This document shows positions 32,600-46,389 of a stretch of 64,000 nt of DNA, piece after piece (positions within the stretch are counted from its first letter, which is position 1; each line of letters begins with the position of its first letter). Source of the stretch: Candidatus Hadersleviella danica (GTDB lineage Bacteria > Chloroflexota > Anaerolineae > Promineifilales > Promineifilaceae); NCBI GenBank assembly GCA_016711405.1, contig JADJSZ010000004.1, forward strand, positions 138,290-202,289, in the 5' to 3' direction. The position numbers and the translations under genes were made by a program. The notes below the pieces were generated by a model that was not told the origin of the DNA, searched no databases, and saw nothing but the letters and a program-made list of their open reading frames with translations.

Positions 32600-35000
32600 A
32601 CCTGCATCGAGGGGTTCGGCCGCCCCGCGTGTGCCGTTCCCTGCTTCGAAGGCGCCGATGTCGCACAGCCCGTCGGTGCGCGCTTTGCCCGCGTTGGTCG
32701 CGTTCAGGGCAGGTGGCTCCCCCTCCGTCTATGGCTGGGCTACTTGGTTGCAGGGCGTGCGTCAGGGTTCGGCCCCCGTTGTTCTGCAGGGGTTCCAACC
32801 CAGGGTCACCGATGATGTTCCCTGTGCTATCCCCCGTTATCGTGCAATCCGTGACCGAGGTGAAGATATTGAATCCGAGTGAATTAAATGTACCGTAACA
32901 ATCTGCTCCTAAATCAGATTGATTGTGGGCGACAATGGTGTTGTATAACGTGACATTGGCCGAGGCATTGCCCAAACCACCACCTGTGCTAACACTCACG
33001 GAGGCGGCCGTGTTGCTGACAATGGTCGAGTTAGTGATGAAAACAGTTGACTCTATCGCCTCTAACCCACCCCCTGAGCCATCTAAAGAGTGGTTGTGGC
33101 TAAGCGTGGTATTAGCCAGATGGAGACTTGCTCCACTTTCAATGAAAATAGCCCCACCACTACCCGATCCAACATTGTTATAGGCCATTGCCGAGCGAGT
33201 AAAATGTGCCTCGGCCGAGGGACTCCCCACGTACACCGCCCCCCCATGAAGTGAAGCACTGTTGTTTTCTAGCACTACTTGATTCGCCACAAGGGTGCTT
33301 CCTGTTTGGTAAATGCCACCTCCAAAGCCTGCTTCATTGTTAAAGAGGTACAGGCGATTTAAGGTTGTTGTAATTCCAGGCGACCCATTAATGGTGATTG
33401 CACCACCTCCACCTAATGAGCCAAACGCATCTGTACCACGGGTTATCCATAAATTTTCAACCACGACAGGAGCATCAATCACATTCAGGATAAGCCCTTG
33501 TCCTTGATAGTCTGGGTCTAACACAGTGGGAAATAGGGTTGGGTCAGAAATTTGCCAATTACTCGGGCTATAACCCCCGCGCAGAGTAAACGGAAATGGA
33601 CTGGAAATATAAGCAATAGCAGGGTAGGCACTCGCAAAATCAACTTCGTTGCAATAACCTGCAATACGTACCTCAAAGGTGCCGATTTGGTCGGCCGTAT
33701 TAATTGCCTCTTGGACTGTGTTGTATACCGTTTGCCCTTGGTCGGGAGTGGCATAGCAGGTTGGTTGCGGCCGATAAACCGCCACATTATTCGCTAAAAC
33801 GGCCGAACTCCCCACATCTGTAAACTGCCCACCTACATAGACATCCCCTGTATTCGAATCAGCATACAATGCATAAACATGGCCATTGGGGGTTCCCTCA
33901 GGCAAAGCTTCCCAGCCATTGTCCCATTTGGCTAAATAACTGGTTCCCGGCACACCTCCTGCATTTGTAAAACTCCCACCCACATATAAACTACCATCGG
34001 GGTGGAGGGCTAACGCATACACTTCACCACCTGTCACACCACTTCCCAATGGTAGCCAAAACTTACCATCCCACATGGCTACGCCAGCCGCTGGTGTGCC
34101 ACCACCTACAGAAGTAAATGTCCCCCCAGCATAAACGATGGCATCATTGTCTATCACAATGGCATTCACTTGTCCATTGTCAACGCCTCCACCAACGGGT
34201 TGCCAATTGGAGCCATTGTAGCGAGCAAGGCGGGCCGTATTGGCGACACCGCCTGCCACTGTGAAAGAACCACCCACATACACATCATTAAAAGCAGGGT
34301 TTAGAGCCACATCCAATACATTTACAGGGGAAACGCCAATTCCCAATGTGCTCACATCTTGCAGGGCAGAAAAAATAGACCCTGAATCAGTATAGCGTGT
34401 TACCCCATTGACATTAATTTGGCTGTCGCCAGCTTGTAAAAATTGTCCCCCAAAATAGATGTTGTTGCTGGCATCTATGGCCAAGGAATTGCCAATCGCA
34501 CTGATGACATGATAACTGGGGGTAGGGTCGAGCCATTGCCACTGGTTGCCATCCCATTTTGCCCCACCGCCTCGAAATGCCGTTGGCAAGCCCCCCACGG
34601 TATTGATGTCCCCTGTAATAAAAAGTTGCCCCAGACTATCAATGGTTAAATCATTGACATGCCCTCCACTGGCCAACCCTGTAGCAGATGGCCCTGTAAA
34701 CCCAGCCCAATCCGCGCCATCCCACAAAGCTATATCATTCACTGTCACCCCACCCGCCGTAACAAAATCGCCCCCAACATAGAGGACATCATTATGCCAC
34801 TTTAAGGTTTTCACAACGCCGCTGGTTCCTGTGCCTGATAACCCAGTGAAGACAGACCATGCTTGGGTGGGGGGCATCACGGCCGTTGCTTCCCCTCCCA
34901 CAGGCGCGGCCGAAACCTCCTTAAAAAGCATCAAAATAACTGCACCTAAAACAGAAAATATGAGGACGATATTGGCCAAATAACCTTGCTTCATTTTCAA
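32600..35000 (-). CDS. Secreted beta-propeller plus choice-of-anchor-Q protein (N-terminal part of the C25 fusion?)
   Basis: Starts MKMKQGYLANIVLIFSVLGAVILML, a signal peptide or anchor. About seven repeats of the form LYVGGxFTxAGGVxxxxxAxWDGxxW make a seven-bladed propeller (residues about 50-410). From residue about 430 a beta-helix with Asn-rich rungs follows (GGAVYVGSPSAEAHF, FITNSTIVSNTA), ending in the choice-of-anchor-Q motif NNGGRTLTHALQPSSPAIDGG and CPERDQRGQ. One extra A near 32710 then shifts the frame; correcting it continues RTDGLCDIGAFEAGNGT and leads into the PPC domain of the C25 protease. Whether one giant protein or two genes joined by an error, I cannot say. The protein is exported. 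Confidence 0.8.
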
Positions 35001-35176
35001 CTCCTTTATCTTTGTGTGGCGGAGGGCAAATTAGCTCCCCAATAGGACTTTAAGGCTACACGATAATACAAATTTAACTTCTCTGCTAGTCCAAACCAGT
35101 ATTTTTAACGGCCTTTTCTCAGCCATTCCCAATCTTCTCACCAGCTCATTACCTGCTTGTAACCAGATAGATTAGA

Positions 35177-35962
35177 ATGGAGCCATCTGCAAATTCACAC
35201 CACCCACCTATGACAAGCATTGCCATCCCAACCATCAAAACACTTTATCCCCTTGCCTTAGCGGAAGGAGAAGGCGTAGGCACGGCCTACGAATACGTTG
35301 CCAAGCGGCTCGTTTTGCGGCCGTGGCTCAACAAACAACCCACTCCTAAGCACATCCTCCTCGCTGGTTTGCCCCAAAAATATGGCTCCAGTCTCGATTT
35401 TTTCTTGCTCGCCCATGAACTAGGCGCACAATTGACTATCGCCGAGACCGACCCAGCTCTCCTTGCCAAAGCCGAACGCGCCTTGAAGAATATTCAGCAA
35501 AAGGGGCAATGGCGCACCTTACGGCCGCGTTGGCAATTGCTCAATAGCTGGTCAGATTTAGGTGGGCAACAATTTGAGGTGGCTTTTTGCTCCGAGGTAT
35601 TGCAACGCTTACCTCAGGCGGAACGGCCGTCTTACGTGCAAGCCATTCAGCAGGTCGTCGGCCGTTGGGCACTCTTTTGCCCCAACGCGGATAACGCCGC
35701 ACACCTTAATCTCAGTGGGCTGGGAGGCGTTGGATTAGCGGAAGTGCAGGCTCTCTTCCCCCAATGCCCCGCCCACTATATTGATATGCCCCCCTTCCCA
35801 CCGGGCATTACCCGTACCGATAGCCAGCGGGAACAAGCAACGAGTGGCACTGCGGAAGCCATCGCCATGTGGGGGCTGGGCTATTATGCACGGGCGGAAA
35901 AATGGCTCCCCACGGCCGTGCGTCGCCGTTACGCCCACATCGTCTACGCCTTGTGGGGGTGA
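35177..35962 (+). CDS. Methyltransferase-like protein, function unknown
   Basis: A 261-residue protein (250 if the ATG at 35210 is used). The middle has a Rossmann-like pattern: HILLAGLPQKYGSSLDFFLLAHELGAQLTIAETDPALLAKAE, where a motif-I-like GLPQKYGSS and the acidic end AETD suggest SAM binding, then VAFCSEVLQRLP as in class I methyltransferases. The Gly-rich motif I is not canonical, so activity is uncertain. It stands alone upstream of a convergent hydrolase. Confidence 0.55.
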   Translation: MEPSANSHHPPMTSIAIPTIKTLYPLALAEGEGVGTAYEYVAKRLVLRPWLNKQPTPKHILLAGLPQKYGSSLDFFLLAHELGAQLTIAETDPALLAKAERALKNIQQKGQWRTLRPRWQLLNSWSDLGGQQFEVAFCSEVLQRLPQAERPSYVQAIQQVVGRWALFCPNADNAAHLNLSGLGGVGLAEVQALFPQCPAHYIDMPPFPPGITRTDSQREQATSGTAEAIAMWGLGYYARAEKWLPTAVRRRYAHIVYALWG

Positions 35963-35964
35963 TT

Positions 35965-36022
35965 AGGTTATTCGTTATTGGGGTATTGGCTATTGGGGTG
36001 CTAACCCAATAACCAATCTCCC
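35965..36022. repeat. Inverted heptamer array between convergent genes
   Basis: gttattc, gttattg, ggtattg, gctattg face cccaata, accaatc; short 3' hairpin. Confidence 0.65.
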
Positions 36023-36023
36023 C

Positions 36024-36911
36024 CTACCGCTTGCTCCAATAACGCCACACCCCATTAACCGTCATCTCAGGAGCATTAGAGAGAGCCAACGTCGCAAATG
36101 CTTCTTCACTCACCCCAGCCGCCATTGCCCGCGCCCGATACCATTCCCTATATTCCACGGCCGTTTGTTCAGCCGTTACACCAGCCACCATCCGTTCCCG
36201 CACAAATTCAGCCACCTCACCAATGAGCACTCGCACCCCCTGCAACTGCGCGGCCACGTTCTCCACCCGACCAAAATGGGTTGGGTAAATGGCTATAAAA
36301 TCGGCCGCCAACAACCTGTCCAACGAAGCACGCCACACTTCTAAATCAAATTCAGGTGGTGGGGTGGGCGCATCTACCAAACTAAAACCGGGCACACGAG
36401 TTCCCGCGACATCCCCTGTAAACGCAATTTTGCCCAGCACAAAGGCCATATGATGCAAGGCGTGTCCAGCCGTTTCCCACACCTCAAATTGCAAGCCCCC
36501 CAACTTCAACACATCCCCCTCATGCAATTCGGTTAATTGACCAGCGGGCACGGGCAACATTTCTCCCCACATGCGCTCCATTTGGTCACCATAAATGCGG
36601 GTGGCGCTGGCCATTAATTTGCTAGGGTCTATGAGGTGGCGTGCCCCAAAATGATGCACATAGACATGCGCCCCTTGCCGTGCCCACCACCCCGCCGCTC
36701 CTGCATGGTCGAGGTGGATGTGGGTTAGCAACACATGGCGCACATCTTCTACCTTATAACCCAGCGACTGCAAGGCAGATTGCGCGGCCGTAAGCGTTGA
36801 ACCCGGTCCTGTTTCGATCATGACTAGCCCGTCATTGCTCTCTAATACATAGGAGGCGATGACCAGCGGCCGTCCCAAATAATGTAAATCAATCGTCTGT
36901 ACTTCAATCAT
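36024..36911 (-). CDS. Metallo-beta-lactamase-fold hydrolase
   Basis: A 295-residue MBL-fold protein. The metal motif is THIHLDHAG (about residue 63). Further ligands are in TAGHALHH (His), FTGDV (Asp) and YPTHFG (His), giving a complete two-metal glyoxalase II-like site. The N-terminus MIEVQTIDLHYLGRPLVIASYVLES and IETGPGSTL are typical. The substrate is probably a small thioester or lactone, but the sequence alone does not say. It runs away from the rRNA operon. Confidence 0.88.
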   Translation of the reverse strand: MIEVQTIDLHYLGRPLVIASYVLESNDGLVMIETGPGSTLTAAQSALQSLGYKVEDVRHVLLTHIHLDHAGAAGWWARQGAHVYVHHFGARHLIDPSKLMASATRIYGDQMERMWGEMLPVPAGQLTELHEGDVLKLGGLQFEVWETAGHALHHMAFVLGKIAFTGDVAGTRVPGFSLVDAPTPPPEFDLEVWRASLDRLLAADFIAIYPTHFGRVENVAAQLQGVRVLIGEVAEFVRERMVAGVTAEQTAVEYREWYRARAMAAGVSEEAFATLALSNAPEMTVNGVWRYWSKR

Positions 36912-37019
36912 TATTCACCTCAAAACCCCAATTTTCACTCCATTCTACCCTATCGGTCAGCATTTATGCCTGATTTCCTCGAGAAGAAAAGCCATGTTCA
37001 CGTTGGGTTCACGGATTTC

Positions 37020-37048
37020 TTGACAAGCCACGTGCCAGTGGCTATACT
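37020..37048 (+). promoter_or_regulatory. rRNA operon promoter P1
   Basis: TTGACA (37020-37025), 17-bp spacer, TATACT (37043-37048): a near-consensus sigma-70-type promoter, 450 bases before 16S. Confidence 0.8.
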
Positions 37049-37125
37049 TCTCTTCGTTGTGCAGGAAAAGACATTATGTCAACTAAACCTCCAGCCAGCA
37101 GTTAAAAAAAGGTTTCACCAAATCC

Positions 37126-37155
37126 TTGACAGGCTAAGCGAAAAAAGAGTAATAT
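37126..37155 (+). promoter_or_regulatory. rRNA operon promoter P2
   Basis: TTGACA (37126-37131), 18-bp spacer, TAATAT (37150-37155). Confidence 0.72.
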
Positions 37156-37215
37156 CTCACTTCGCTGATACGGAGCCAGCAAGACTGGAAAGAGTAACAA
37201 CTCCAAACACTCACC

Positions 37216-37247
37216 AACCTGCACGGTCAAGTTGCCATGCAGGTTTT
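37216..37247 (+). promoter_or_regulatory. Leader hairpin followed by TTTT (attenuator-like)
   Basis: Stem aacctgca (37216-37223) with tgcaggtt (37238-37245), plus an inner gg/cc pair, then T residues. It lies downstream of P1 and P2 but before P3, so it could attenuate or pause only the upstream transcripts. Confidence 0.5.
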
Positions 37248-37298
37248 AAAGTGCGAAAAAACAGTCTGATTCGGTGAAAAAGCAAAGCGACCAAAAAG

Positions 37299-37327
37299 TT
37301 GACAAGCAACACGAAAGCAGATACACT
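37299..37327 (+). promoter_or_regulatory. rRNA operon promoter P3
   Basis: TTGACA (37299-37304), 17-bp spacer, TACACT (37322-37327); third promoter in tandem, about 165 bases before 16S. Confidence 0.7.
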
Positions 37328-37363
37328 TTCCAGCCACGTCAATCAAAAGGCGCAGGGGAAAAC

Positions 37364-37404
37364 CCAACAGCACGTTAACAACTGAAGAGTGATAGAAACT
37401 TACT
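37364..37404 (+). other. 16S processing stem, 5' arm
   Basis: The segment around cgttaacaactgaagagtga and the following tagaaacttact is complementary over about 30 bases to 39023-39053 beyond the 16S 3' end. This is the expected RNase III-type stem that brings the two 16S ends together. Confidence 0.85.
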
Positions 37405-37491
37405 TGGATTGAAAAATCCACAACCCTTTGAGTAAGTACAAACACTAGATCACGGATCTAAACGGCCATTAAGTTGGTCGAAAACTTTCTA

Positions 37492-38975
<1,484 letters not shown>

Positions 38976-39022
38976 TAAGAGAACTGGTTGGTCGAGAGAC
39001 TGACTAGGAAATAAGGGGTTGG

Positions 39023-39060
39023 GTAAGTTTCTATCACTCTTCAGCGGTTAACGTCGTTGG
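39023..39060 (+). other. 16S processing stem, 3' arm
   Basis: gtaagtttctatcactcttc and the following agcggttaacg pair with 37364-37404, closing a helix around the 16S. Confidence 0.85.
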
Positions 39061-39178
39061 TGCGGAAAAAAGAATTTAAGCTGTTTCATCAGCGACTAAT
39101 TCTGCGTTTAGTAAGTCATCACATTAAAAGTTAAAAAGCAGGTTCAAGTCTTTAATGAAATTATTAAAGACCAAGCAA

Positions 39179-39252
39179 GGGCCTATAGCTCAGCTGGTTA
39201 GAGCGTTCCTCTGATAAGGGAGAGGTCGTTGGTTCGAGTCCAACTAGGCCCA
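39179..39252 (+). tRNA. tRNA-Ile (GAT)
   Basis: A 74-base cloverleaf in the 16S-23S spacer. The acceptor GGGCCTA pairs with TAGGCCC; anticodon loop CTGATAA gives GAT; the T arm contains GGTTCGAGTCC. The CCA end is not encoded in full (accT). Confidence 0.96.
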
Positions 39253-39255
39253 CCT

Positions 39256-39330
39256 AAGCAATGAGCAATAACTCACTAAACAATGAACAAAAAATATTTG
39301 TTCATTGTTAATTGTTAATTGTTAATTGAA
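39256..39330. repeat. Heptamer repeats between the two spacer tRNAs
   Basis: atgagca/atgaaca-type units are followed by gttaatt x3. The halves (gaacaaaaaatatttgttc) form a hairpin. It shows the repeat family also enters the rRNA spacer. Confidence 0.7.
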
Positions 39331-39332
39331 AA

Positions 39333-39405
39333 GGGGACGTAGCTCAGTTGGGAGAGCGCCGCCTTTGCAAGGCGGATGTCAGGGGTTCGAGTCCCCTCGT
39401 CTCCA
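39333..39405 (+). tRNA. tRNA-Ala (TGC)
   Basis: A 73-base cloverleaf. Acceptor GGGGACG pairs with CGTCTCC (one G-U); anticodon loop TTTGCAA gives TGC; T arm GGTTCGAGTCC. The Ile-Ala pair in the 16S-23S spacer is a classical arrangement. Confidence 0.96.
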
Positions 39406-39752
39406 CAGTTTGAGTCATAGCCAAGTCAATTCATCTATATGAACCCACAGCAAGGTAAGAGATAAAGCACAGGCCAATCGAGATACCCAAGAGGTAGCTC
39501 GGCCGTGTGCGCCGAGCTTTTTTGTTCTTATAGGCAAAATGGTAAAGTGAATTTCATTCACAATTACCCATTAAACATTCACAATGACTAATTAAACAGT
39601 TTGACCTCCAATTTGTGAGCACGAGCAAAAGTTCGTGACCAGAAATTAGTGGCCAAGCGCCATTAAGTGAGCGGTGGAAACACCACTCAGGCACATTTAC
39701 AGCTGAATATATTGCGAAGAAAGCGCATGAAGACGCGGGTTCTCCATAACAG

Positions 39753-42655
<2,903 letters not shown>

Positions 42656-42731
42656 CTTTGTTGTGGAGAATCGGGCGGCTTGATGGGCTTGTAAGCAATA
42701 TATTCTGCTCTCTTTTGTAAAATGAGAGGGT

Positions 42732-42851
42732 GTTTTGGTGATTTGAGCGGCGGGGGTACACCTGGTTCCATCCCGAACCCAGCAGTTAAGCCCGCTAGCG
42801 CCGATGGTACTTGGAGGGCGACTTCCTGGGAGAGTAGGTCATTGCCAAAAC
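42732..42851 (+). rRNA. rrf: 5S ribosomal RNA
   Basis: About 120 bases. The ends ttttggtgat and attgccaaaa pair as helix I; ccatcccgaaccc and gttaagcccgctagcgccgatggtact are typical 5S segments. The helix extends beyond the mature ends (gagggtg with caccctc), then T7. Confidence 0.93.
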
Positions 42852-42865
42852 ACCCTCTTTTTTTG
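42852..42865 (+). terminator. Probable rRNA operon terminator using the extended 5S helix
   Basis: accctc pairs with gagggt before the 5S and is followed by seven T, so the extended 5S end helix plus the T run could act as terminator and processing site. Confidence 0.5.
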
Positions 42866-42934
42866 TTGCTTGGTTTCGGGTTTTTCGCCTGAAACATGGC
42901 TTGCCATACATGGCTTACAATATAATACTCTTTC

Positions 42935-42961
42935 AAGCACGCCTCTCAGCGTGCTTTTTTG
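42935..42961 (+). terminator. Rho-independent terminator
   Basis: Stem aagcacgc / gcgtgctt with loop ctctca, followed by T6. It backs up rRNA termination before the MFS gene. A TATAAT at 42921-42926 lies just before it. Confidence 0.85.
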
Positions 42962-43005
42962 TTAGTTGGTAATTTAGCCAAGTTTCTAGGAAATGGTGTC
43001 ATTTT

Positions 43006-44301
43006 ATGTTTGCCGAATATGGTCATCTTTTGCGGCACAATGCCAATTATCGCTATTTGTGGTATGGATATGTTGTGAGCCAACTAGGGGATTGGTTTAA
43101 TCTTATTGCCTCGGCCGCTTTAATTACCCGTGTGACCAGCGCGGGAACTGCGCTTAGTTACCTTTTCTTGGCCCGCTTTTTGCCGCAATTTGTGTTCAGC
43201 CCTTTTGCGGGGATGTTGTCTGACCAGTATGACCGCCGCAAAGTGATGATTGTGTCGGATATTCTGCGGGCGATCACGGTGCTGGGCTTTTTGTTGGTAC
43301 GGGAGCCAAGCCAAATTTGGTTGTTTTACTTGCTGACGATTTTGCAATTTGTGTTGAGTGCCTTGTTTGTGCCCGCTCGCTCGGCCGTATTGGCGAACAT
43401 TGTCTCGCGCAAGGAATTGGTGGCGGCGAATGCGCTGGATAGCGTGACATGGAGCACCATGTTGGCGGTGGGGGCGATGCTGGGTGGCGTGGCCACGGCC
43501 GTTTTTGGGATTGAGACCGCCTTTATTTTAGATGCCTTGACTTTTATCTTATCGGCGTGGTTGATTGCGCGGATTAAATTGCCTGTGGATCTCAATGCGC
43601 CTGTCGTTGAGCGAGGGTATGGCTGGCTCGAGATGATTGGCGGTGTGCAGTATTTGCGACTAGAGCCAATCCTTTTTGGCGTGGTGCTGGCGAAAGCAGG
43701 GGGGGCGTTGGTGTGGGGAGCCATCAATGTTTTAGAGGTAAACTACGCCAAGCAAATTTTCCCTTTGCCTATTTTTCCCGGTGTGGAGGGTGATGTCCTG
43801 ACTTTGGCCATTATCTATGCTTTGAGTGGGGTAGGGACGGGGTTAGGCCCGATTTTGGTGCGGCATTGGTTGGGGGATATGACCCCGCAAATGTTGTGGG
43901 GGATTGCGCTGGGTTTTGGGTTGTTGGCGGCCGGGATTCTTGCCTTGGCCGTGGCACCCACCTTGAGCTTGTTTTTGGTGGCTACGCTGTTTCGCACAGT
44001 TGGTTCGGGGGTGTTGTGGGTTTTTTCGGCCGCTCTTTTGCAATCGGTAGTGCCCGATAAAGTGCGCGGCCGTGTTTTTGCCTTTGAGTTCGCTCTGCTG
44101 ACCCTCACCCAATCTATTTCCATTTATTGGGCGGGTGCGGCACAAGATTGGTTGGGGTGGGATGTGCGCTTGGTGACCCTTTCGATGGGGGGATTGGGTA
44201 CGGCTGTCGCCTTGTTGTGGCTTATTTTCGTTTGGCAAGTTCGGCATAAACCCTTTGTCGTTATGGCTAATTCGCCCCCATTTTTAACTGTTATAAAATA
44301 A
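43006..44301 (+). CDS. Major facilitator superfamily exporter (EntS/MFS_3-like)
   Basis: A 431-residue protein with about 12 hydrophobic helices. The N-terminus NYRYLWYGYVVSQLGDWFNLIASAALI and the loop motif SPFAGMLSDQYDRRKVMIVSD (GxLxDrxgRR type, between helices 2 and 3) are characteristic of MFS_3 transporters such as enterobactin and macrolide exporters. The helix-5 segment VTWSTMLAVGAMLGGVATAVFG fits. The substrate is unknown; drug or siderophore export is family inference. It follows the rRNA terminator and is probably on its own transcript. Confidence 0.88.
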   Translation: MFAEYGHLLRHNANYRYLWYGYVVSQLGDWFNLIASAALITRVTSAGTALSYLFLARFLPQFVFSPFAGMLSDQYDRRKVMIVSDILRAITVLGFLLVREPSQIWLFYLLTILQFVLSALFVPARSAVLANIVSRKELVAANALDSVTWSTMLAVGAMLGGVATAVFGIETAFILDALTFILSAWLIARIKLPVDLNAPVVERGYGWLEMIGGVQYLRLEPILFGVVLAKAGGALVWGAINVLEVNYAKQIFPLPIFPGVEGDVLTLAIIYALSGVGTGLGPILVRHWLGDMTPQMLWGIALGFGLLAAGILALAVAPTLSLFLVATLFRTVGSGVLWVFSAALLQSVVPDKVRGRVFAFEFALLTLTQSISIYWAGAAQDWLGWDVRLVTLSMGGLGTAVALLWLIFVWQVRHKPFVVMANSPPFLTVIK

Positions 44302-44374
44302 GGGTTGCAAGCCCAATTACTTTTGGATGACTATTTAACAATCATGTTTCAAGCCACCTTTACCATTTCGGACG

Positions 44375-44437
44375 GAGGACTGAGGACAAGGGACTGGAGT
44401 TCACAAGCGTCCCAAGTCCCTTGTCCCCAGTCAAAAT
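44375..44437. repeat. Inverted heptamer repeat upstream of the HAD gene
   Basis: ggaggac, tgaggac, aagggac facing gtccctt, gtcccca; the arms pair over about 14 bases. Confidence 0.65.
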
Positions 44438-44488
44438 TTGTAAAGATTCTCTCCTGAGAGCAGTGAATCCTGCTACTATTTTCCAATT

Positions 44489-45136
44489 ATGTTTCAAGCA
44501 CTTATTTTCGATTTCGACGGCGTTATTATCAACACCGAAATGGCGGATGTGGAAGCATGGCGGACGATTTACGGCCGTTACGGACACGAATTCCCACTCG
44601 CTCTGTGGCAACAAAATATCGGCTCACACACTGTGTTTGACCCCCTAGAGGAACTGGTGGCGCGGGCAAACGGAGCTGTGGATCGGCAAGCCATCCAACA
44701 AGCATTTGAGACGCTCGACCAAGAGATGGTGCGCCAATTGCCCATCATGCCGGGGGTGCGCGACCGCATGGCCGAAGCACGGCAGTTGGGCATGAAGTTA
44801 GCCGTCGCTTCCAGTTCGCCCGCCAATTGGCTCAATTACCACCTGCCCCGTCTGGGTTTGTTGCTCGATTTTGATGCTGTGCGAACTTGTACGGATGTGG
44901 ACGGCCGCAAAAAGCCCGACCCCGCCGTTTATTTGGCCGCTTGTGCGGCCGTGGGGGTCTCTCCCACCCATGCGCTGGCCGTTGAAGATTCCATGCACGG
45001 CGTGGCGGCGGCTAAGGCGGCGGGCATGTTTTGCGTGGCCGTGCCCAATGAGGCGACACAAGATATGGATTTCAGCGCGGCCGATTTGGTGTTGCCCTCC
45101 CTCACCGCCCTTTCCCTGAGCCAACTGCTCCGTTAA
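44489..45136 (+). CDS. HAD-superfamily hydrolase (beta-phosphoglucomutase-like)
   Basis: A 215-residue HAD subfamily IA phosphatase/mutase. Motif I is IFDFDGVIINTE (nucleophile and acid Asp), motif II AVASSSPANW, motif III Lys in GRKKPDPAVYLAA, and motif IV AVEDSMHGVAAAKAAGM. The cap between motifs I and II is the small helical type. The nearest function types are beta-phosphoglucomutase and sugar-phosphate phosphatase, not decidable here. It is followed 44 bases later by a histidine kinase on the same strand. Confidence 0.88.
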   Translation: MFQALIFDFDGVIINTEMADVEAWRTIYGRYGHEFPLALWQQNIGSHTVFDPLEELVARANGAVDRQAIQQAFETLDQEMVRQLPIMPGVRDRMAEARQLGMKLAVASSSPANWLNYHLPRLGLLLDFDAVRTCTDVDGRKKPDPAVYLAACAAVGVSPTHALAVEDSMHGVAAAKAAGMFCVAVPNEATQDMDFSAADLVLPSLTALSLSQLLR

Positions 45137-45180
45137 GAGGCTCGCAATCCGCAATCCAAAATCAAAAACCCGTAATTCTC

Positions 45181-46389
45181 ATGTCTTACCTTCCTCTTCC
45201 CCAACACGATCCGCCACTATGGCGGTCTGGCCCATTTTGGGCCATGGTCGTTTTACTGGCCGCCACGTACATTACCGTTTTTGTGGACAATGCGTTTAGT
45301 AGTAACCCCCGCATTGTAGGGGTTTTCCAAATGAGCGCTTTGGTGGTGGCAGGGGTGGGTTTGGGGGTGATGGGCGTTTATGATGATTACTGGGTGGAAC
45401 AATCACGGCCGCTTTCCTCTGCCCTTTATCTCACAGGTGAATTCGCCCTTTTTCTACTCACGGGCTACTTGAGCCAAGCACATGGCCAGTGGTGGATGGC
45501 GGGACTGCTCATCATAGGGATTTCGGCCAAATTGTCTGACCGCTGGCTGGCGGGGGTATCGCTCGGGGTATTGCTGAGCATTCTTGGGGTTTACTACGCC
45601 GTTTACCGCGATGTGACCTTGTTCTACCAAATCCCACTGTTTATTGCCCCCGCCATCTTTTTTATGGCTCTTTTTACCCGTTTGGCTGATAGGGAGCGGC
45701 AAACGCGGCAGGAGATGGAGCAGTTGGCGATGGAGTTGCGGCTGGCCAACCATAAATTGAGTGAATATGCGGCACGAGTGGAAGAAATGGCCATTATTCA
45801 GGAGCGCAACCGCATGGCGCGAGAGATACACGACAGCTTGGGGCATTACCTAACTGTGGTGAATGTGCAAATTGGGGCGGCGCAAGCGGTGATGGAAAAG
45901 CACCCCGAGAAGGCGATTTCCGCTTTGCAGAAGGCGCAAAAGCTCACCCAAGAGGGGCTGGCCGAGGTGCGCCAATCGGTGTCGGCTTTGCGCGACACGG
46001 CCGAAGAACGCCCCCTGCGCGAGCAATTGGCCGATTTAGCGGCCGAAACAGAAGCAACGGGTCTGCCTACCCACCTACAAGTATGGGGCGAACCACGGCC
46101 GCTCGATAGCCAAACCACCCGCACCCTTTATCGTGCCGCCCAAGAAGCGCTGACCAATGCCCGCAAACATTCGGCCGCCAGCCAAATTACGCTGACACTG
46201 GATTACATCAATTTGCAAGAGGTGCGGTTGGTGGTGCAGGATAACGGCCGTGGCTCGGCCAACCCCACAGGCGGCTATGGCTTGCTCGGTTTGCGCGAAC
46301 GGGTGCAATTGCTGGGCGGCCGGGTGGAGATAACCACGGCCGAAGGGCAAGGCTTTATGGTCGCCGTTACCCTCAGCAGTGAGAAATAA
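45181..46389 (+). CDS. Sensor histidine kinase, NarL/DesK type (orphan)
   Basis: A 402-residue membrane kinase. About six hydrophobic segments occupy residues 18-165, followed by a coiled linker and the HisKA_3 phospho-acceptor helix IQERNRMAREIHDSLGHYLT (His about 220). The HATPase domain has AAQEALTNARKHS (N box), VVQDNGRG (G1) and GGYGLLGLRERVQLLGGRV (G2). It autophosphorylates and should pass phosphate to a LuxR/NarL response regulator, but none adjoins it. No periplasmic sensor domain is seen, so the signal may come from the membrane itself, as in DesK. Confidence 0.9.
   Translation: MSYLPLPQHDPPLWRSGPFWAMVVLLAATYITVFVDNAFSSNPRIVGVFQMSALVVAGVGLGVMGVYDDYWVEQSRPLSSALYLTGEFALFLLTGYLSQAHGQWWMAGLLIIGISAKLSDRWLAGVSLGVLLSILGVYYAVYRDVTLFYQIPLFIAPAIFFMALFTRLADRERQTRQEMEQLAMELRLANHKLSEYAARVEEMAIIQERNRMAREIHDSLGHYLTVVNVQIGAAQAVMEKHPEKAISALQKAQKLTQEGLAEVRQSVSALRDTAEERPLREQLADLAAETEATGLPTHLQVWGEPRPLDSQTTRTLYRAAQEALTNARKHSAASQITLTLDYINLQEVRLVVQDNGRGSANPTGGYGLLGLRERVQLLGGRVEITTAEGQGFMVAVTLSSEK

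Noticed and set aside
36966..37277. Open frame of 103 codons in the rRNA leader
   Set aside because: It overlaps three strong promoters and a leader hairpin, and has no coding character.
39179..39405. Group I intron or extra gene in the rRNA spacer
   Set aside because: The spacer holds only two normal tRNAs and repeats.
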